Shown here one piece after another: positions 7,501 to 9,489 of a stretch of DNA of 9,489 nucleotides. The stretch lies in contig JBKCPL010000006.1 in NCBI GenBank assembly GCA_046309355.1, positions 1 to 9,489 on the forward strand, given 5' to 3'. The notes under the pieces are model-generated. The model worked only from the letters and a program-made list of their open reading frames with translations. It was not told the origin of the DNA and ran no database searches. Positions within the stretch are counted from its first letter, which is position 1. Each line of letters starts with the position of its first letter. The position numbers were made by a program, and so were the translations under genes. The DNA is from CAYSBE01 sp046309355 (GTDB lineage: Bacteria; Bacteroidota; Bacteroidia; UKL13-3).

Positions 7501-9489
7501 AATACAACATCAACGGGTACATCAACAGGTGCTTCCCTAGTTGGGATATTTGTATCGTCAAGCCAGACTCAAACAACCACAAACAATACAATACGCAATC
7601 TCGTATCACTTGGAAGTGCATCTACACAAACTATAGGTATACAATCACAGGTATCGGCTCTGAATTTGGTTCGTGGGAATTCAATTAGCCAATTAATCAG
7701 CAATACTACAAATAGTAATACGTCTACTTCATCAGGTATTGTTGGTATTAATATCACCTCAAGTCAGTTAAACCAAACAGTTGACAGCAACAGCATAATT
7801 GATTTAGTAAGTACGAACAATGGAGCAGCTGTTAACCCCAGTATAACAGGTATTGCATTTAGCGGCAGTTCAACCGTAATTGGTAATAACTCAGCCGTTA
7901 CCCGCAATCGTATTTGGGGATTAACGCATACCTACCCCTCAGCTCCTACTCCCACGGGTGCTATTCAGCATGGTATAAATATTTCAAACGGAACCGTAAC
8001 CGTAGCTAACAACCTGATTCGTTTGGGAAGAGACAGTGCCGGAGTGGTTCTAGCACGTCCTGGTCAGTACAGAGGTATCATTAGTACTGCAAGTTCAAAC
8101 CAGGTAAGAATTTACCACAATAATGTACTGATAGATTTTGCACCTGACTACGGAGCGGGTGGTACACCAAACCCATCAACCGGATGTTTAGAGTTTACAG
8201 GAAATGCATTTGCTCCGGGCTTTATTGATGTACGCAATAATATTTTCGCAAATACCTCCGTAAATGCAGGCACATCTACCTTAAACCACTACAACGAGAT
8301 GTACTCAACCAGCAACTTGCTGTTGTCTACAAATACCAATATATTGTTCAATTCTGGTTCTTCCAACTCGTTTGTTGCTCGTTGGAGTGCAACTAACTAT
8401 GCTACGCTTAATGCGTTTCGCGCTGCATCAACTCTTGCAGGAGCATCAGGTGTTGCTAACCCTGGTTTTGTTGCACCACTCGCTAATTCAGCTTCAGTAA
8501 ACATACAGGTAAGCAGCCCTACACCAGTTGAAGGAATGGGTGATACAACTCTAATATCATTTGTATCTAACGATGTGAATGGATTGAACAGGTCAGCGTT
8601 TGGACCGGTTGATATCGGAGCATCAGCGGGTAATTATACCTTAAGTACAGATTCAATAGCCCCACTTATATATTACACAGCACTCACCAATACATCTAGT
8701 CCGGCAGCCCGCACTTTTACAGCCACGTTGTATGACGGAACAGGTTTCCCTATCGATACAGCATTTGGACCTAGAGTGTACTATAAAAATTCAACACAAT
8801 TAACCTGGGTAAATACGCCCGGTACATTCGTATCAGGCTCAATACGTAACAGAGTTTATTCATTCACCATCGACCATGCATTATTGGGTGGTTTATTGCC
8901 CGGTGATGTCGTTCAATACTATGTACTGGCTGCCGATACAGGCACAGGAAATATTAACTCCAATCCTGCTTATGCAATAGCGACTAACACAGGAAACGTA
9001 ACCACTCACCCTGTACAAACCAATTCTTATTTATTTAACGACCCTGTTCCAACCGTTGTGTACTTAGGAACAGGAGCAGGTACTCCCGCGTTTACTTCAC
9101 TTACCGGTACAGGTGGGTTGTTTTCAACGATTAACAACAGTGCCTTGCAAGGCAATACCCTTGTATTGGTGCAAAGCAACGTAACCGAACCCGGAACAGT
9201 TGAATTGAACAAATGGTTGGAAGTTGGAACAGGCGGGTATCAGTTGACCATCCGTCCGGTTAACAATACACAGTATATACTAAGTGGAACCGCTGCTAAC
9301 AGCAATGGGTTGATTCGCTTCAACAATACAGACAATGTGCGCATACTTGGATGGGATACGTTAGGAACAGTTAATGACACCAACCTGATTATTCGCTCTA
9401 GCAGCACCTCAACACCTGCTGTAGGCTTCGTAAATGGAGGCTCAACCGATACGCTTCAAAATGTTATTCTGGAAAGCCGAGTTACAGGT
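4588..9489 (+). CDS. Giant exported beta-helix protein, Thr/Ser/Asn-rich (3' end cut off by window edge)
   Basis: One frame stays open for 1634 codons to the last base; reading every codon found no stop. The ATG is fixed by an in-frame TAA at 4567-4569. A signal peptide (1-28, hydrophobic LFLTLLLLGISV, cleavage after VQA) marks it as exported. Residues 30-240 form a beta-sandwich-like domain (QPIGFNFTYGG, ISANGYARLG). Residues 245-391 resemble the BNR-associated N-terminal domain (SVYTLQNS, ISDITNAKLYFTG, LQPGVNNFWLTYDV). A long right-handed beta-helix follows (about 393-1345), opening with NYTSITQAL and FTIDG (487-491) and ending in NGLNR...PVDIGA, like the end of choice-of-anchor-Q proteins. 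An Ig-like domain (1355-1460) precedes a second helix-like module from about 1485. No enzyme active site was recognised. The likely role is a T9SS-exported adhesin or surface protein; a C-terminal sorting domain would be downstream. Export and fold are well supported, but function is unknown. Confidence 0.85.
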   Translation, partial: MKKQLLTHKQSRVGLFLTLLLLGISVQAQIAGYTFTNTLGTYTPITGGTVLSTTTDDDNNYALQPIGFNFTYGGATYTTVGISANGYARLGNTTGVFYGNVLSNQLQTLSPLNGDLQGKGLVTSEIRIQTIGTAPSRVCVIQWRDWGRYLNTSFPSDTLNFQIRIREDSSAVEFVYGPCALISTGTGPWNVGVGINGDLLTDYSIRTGASFITNTAATANTQQIAASNTAFPDLGRTYRFMPTPMTLDSVYTLQNSLATTRGATNQVILNVKVYTTGLVSPLSVSNLNFNTNGSSAISDITNAKLYFTGTNNTFNTTSQYGSTIASPSGAMSFSGTQNLQPGVNNFWLTYDVANTAAVNNLLDAEFNTITINSTPVAPLNTTSPTGARQIKGALSGTYTIGATGNYTSITQALGDLSSLGMIGPVIFELTDPLYNSSTGEVFPITLSNVSGSNAVNTITLRTANLNTATITGNSASSIFIVEGAKYFTIDGRWSSTDTTKNLIIENTNTTTTANVIIFRNEASANTVRNTIIRFASNNTSTAPTNGAIFVGGTTNLIGVGNDSLTFIYNTFAPSGGLYYGSAISFVGQSLTQQNDWARIDSNWFYGHRIFGVYVASNNSGNGRQFLIRGNSFYDTVSVAPNLNAWTGTHSDIYMNPANAASWGHQIIGNYMGGQGPFASGPRQFINPGTAFIYTIWYNASNITAGARIANNWVTNQIYNQAGTASFYYPYHIYISTGYVDVLGNVIGHPTDTHSVRYDNNSGVCMYGIYMFHSAPTSIKFNRIQNVTVNSTGSNGYVAIYHSTTTIGEAFVDSNIVNRFFTRASSTSTVTCAAFGGMFISNSSPTHYIRGNVIGGVGVEDSISVFSSNPLNPSVSVPVTSSMYGIYNNAGIGQVLNNYVGNLYTNSSSTSTSTGASLVGIHQASGTGGGIVANNTVSDLINRTTAGNITYGITSLSATAVLTGNTVRNLTTNTTSTGTSTGASLVGIFVSSSQTQTTTNNTIRNLVSLGSASTQTIGIQSQVSALNLVRGNSISQLISNTTNSNTSTSSGIVGINITSSQLNQTVDSNSIIDLVSTNNGAAVNPSITGIAFSGSSTVIGNNSAVTRNRIWGLTHTYPSAPTPTGAIQHGINISNGTVTVANNLIRLGRDSAGVVLARPGQYRGIISTASSNQVRIYHNNVLIDFAPDYGAGGTPNPSTGCLEFTGNAFAPGFIDVRNNIFANTSVNAGTSTLNHYNEMYSTSNLLLSTNTNILFNSGSSNSFVARWSATNYATLNAFRAASTLAGASGVANPGFVAPLANSASVNIQVSSPTPVEGMGDTTLISFVSNDVNGLNRSAFGPVDIGASAGNYTLSTDSIAPLIYYTALTNTSSPAARTFTATLYDGTGFPIDTAFGPRVYYKNSTQLTWVNTPGTFVSGSIRNRVYSFTIDHALLGGLLPGDVVQYYVLAADTGTGNINSNPAYAIATNTGNVTTHPVQTNSYLFNDPVPTVVYLGTGAGTPAFTSLTGTGGLFSTINNSALQGNTLVLVQSNVTEPGTVELNKWLEVGTGGYQLTIRPVNNTQYILSGTAANSNGLIRFNNTDNVRILGWDTLGTVNDTNLIIRSSSTSTPAVGFVNGGSTDTLQNVILESRVTG
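6880..7246 (+). repeat. Pair of 16-bp exact direct repeats inside the beta-helix gene
   Basis: ATGTATGGTATTTATA occurs at 6880-6895 and again at 7231-7246, in the same reading frame, encoding MYGIY both times. A shorter pair, AGCACCTCTACA, lies at 7060-7071 and 7309-7320, encoding STST. These are most simply remnants of rung duplication in the coding sequence rather than separate elements. Confidence 0.6.
6880..7980 (+). repeat. Degenerate protein-level tandem repeat (beta-helix rungs)
   Basis: Within the giant gene, a small hydrophobic strand of the form (Y/V/T)GI recurs. The central residue lies at positions 767, 798 (Ala), 836, 884, 919, 951, 986, 1017, 1053, 1088 and 1129. From 884 to 1088 the spacing is 31-36 residues. 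Each unit then has an N-x-(I/V)-x-x-(L/I) strand such as NNTVSDL, GNTVRNL, NNTIRNL, GNSISQL and DSNSIIDL, and a Thr/Ser/Asn-rich loop. The pattern is that of successive turns of a parallel beta-helix with long loops. DNA identity between units is low, so these are old repeats rather than a recent tandem expansion. Confidence 0.65.

Noticed and set aside
5764..8640. Possible pectate lyase or other polysaccharide-cleaving activity of the beta-helix
   Set aside because: The fold suggests it, but I could not see a conserved catalytic motif set, and many surface beta-helices are non-enzymatic.

Overview
The window comes from a member of the Bacteroidota, most probably an environmental lineage with a type IX secretion system (T9SS). 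Evidence for this is a typical T9SS type A C-terminal sorting domain on the central gene, two large multidomain secreted proteins of a kind common in this phylum, starts without an obvious Shine-Dalgarno sequence but with A-rich leaders, and AT-rich intergenic DNA. Three protein-coding genes fill nearly all of it. Two of them run off the window edges. No RNA gene, mobile element or CRISPR array was seen.

Positions 1-1629 (minus strand) hold the first 543 codons of purL, the short (Bacillus/Thermotoga-type) phosphoribosylformylglycinamidine synthase subunit of de novo purine synthesis. A 116-bp divergent intergenic region (1630-1745) separates it from a plus-strand gene at 1746-4298. That gene encodes an 850-residue secreted endonuclease I-type (EndA/Vvn-like) nuclease, with three beta-rich domains before the nuclease domain, one after it, and a T9SS sorting tail.

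An AT-rich, gene-free stretch of 289 bp (4299-4587) follows. From 4588 to the window end runs one uninterrupted reading frame of at least 1634 codons. It encodes a giant exported Thr/Ser/Asn/Gly-rich protein. In order it has a signal peptide, an N-terminal beta-sandwich-like domain, a domain resembling the BNR-associated N-terminal family, a very long parallel beta-helix, an Ig-like domain, and the beginning of what looks like a second beta-helix module. Its C-terminus, where a T9SS sorting domain would be expected, lies outside the window.

Functionally, purL is housekeeping. The two plus-strand genes look like extracellular or cell-surface proteins, one degrading nucleic acid and the other probably adhesive or structural. 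Nothing in the sequence ties them into one pathway beyond their shared export signals and orientation. The most unusual observations are in the giant protein: a lysine-free run of 620 residues, regularly spaced beta-helix rungs separated by Thr/Ser-rich loops, and an apparent restart of the helix module near the window end.
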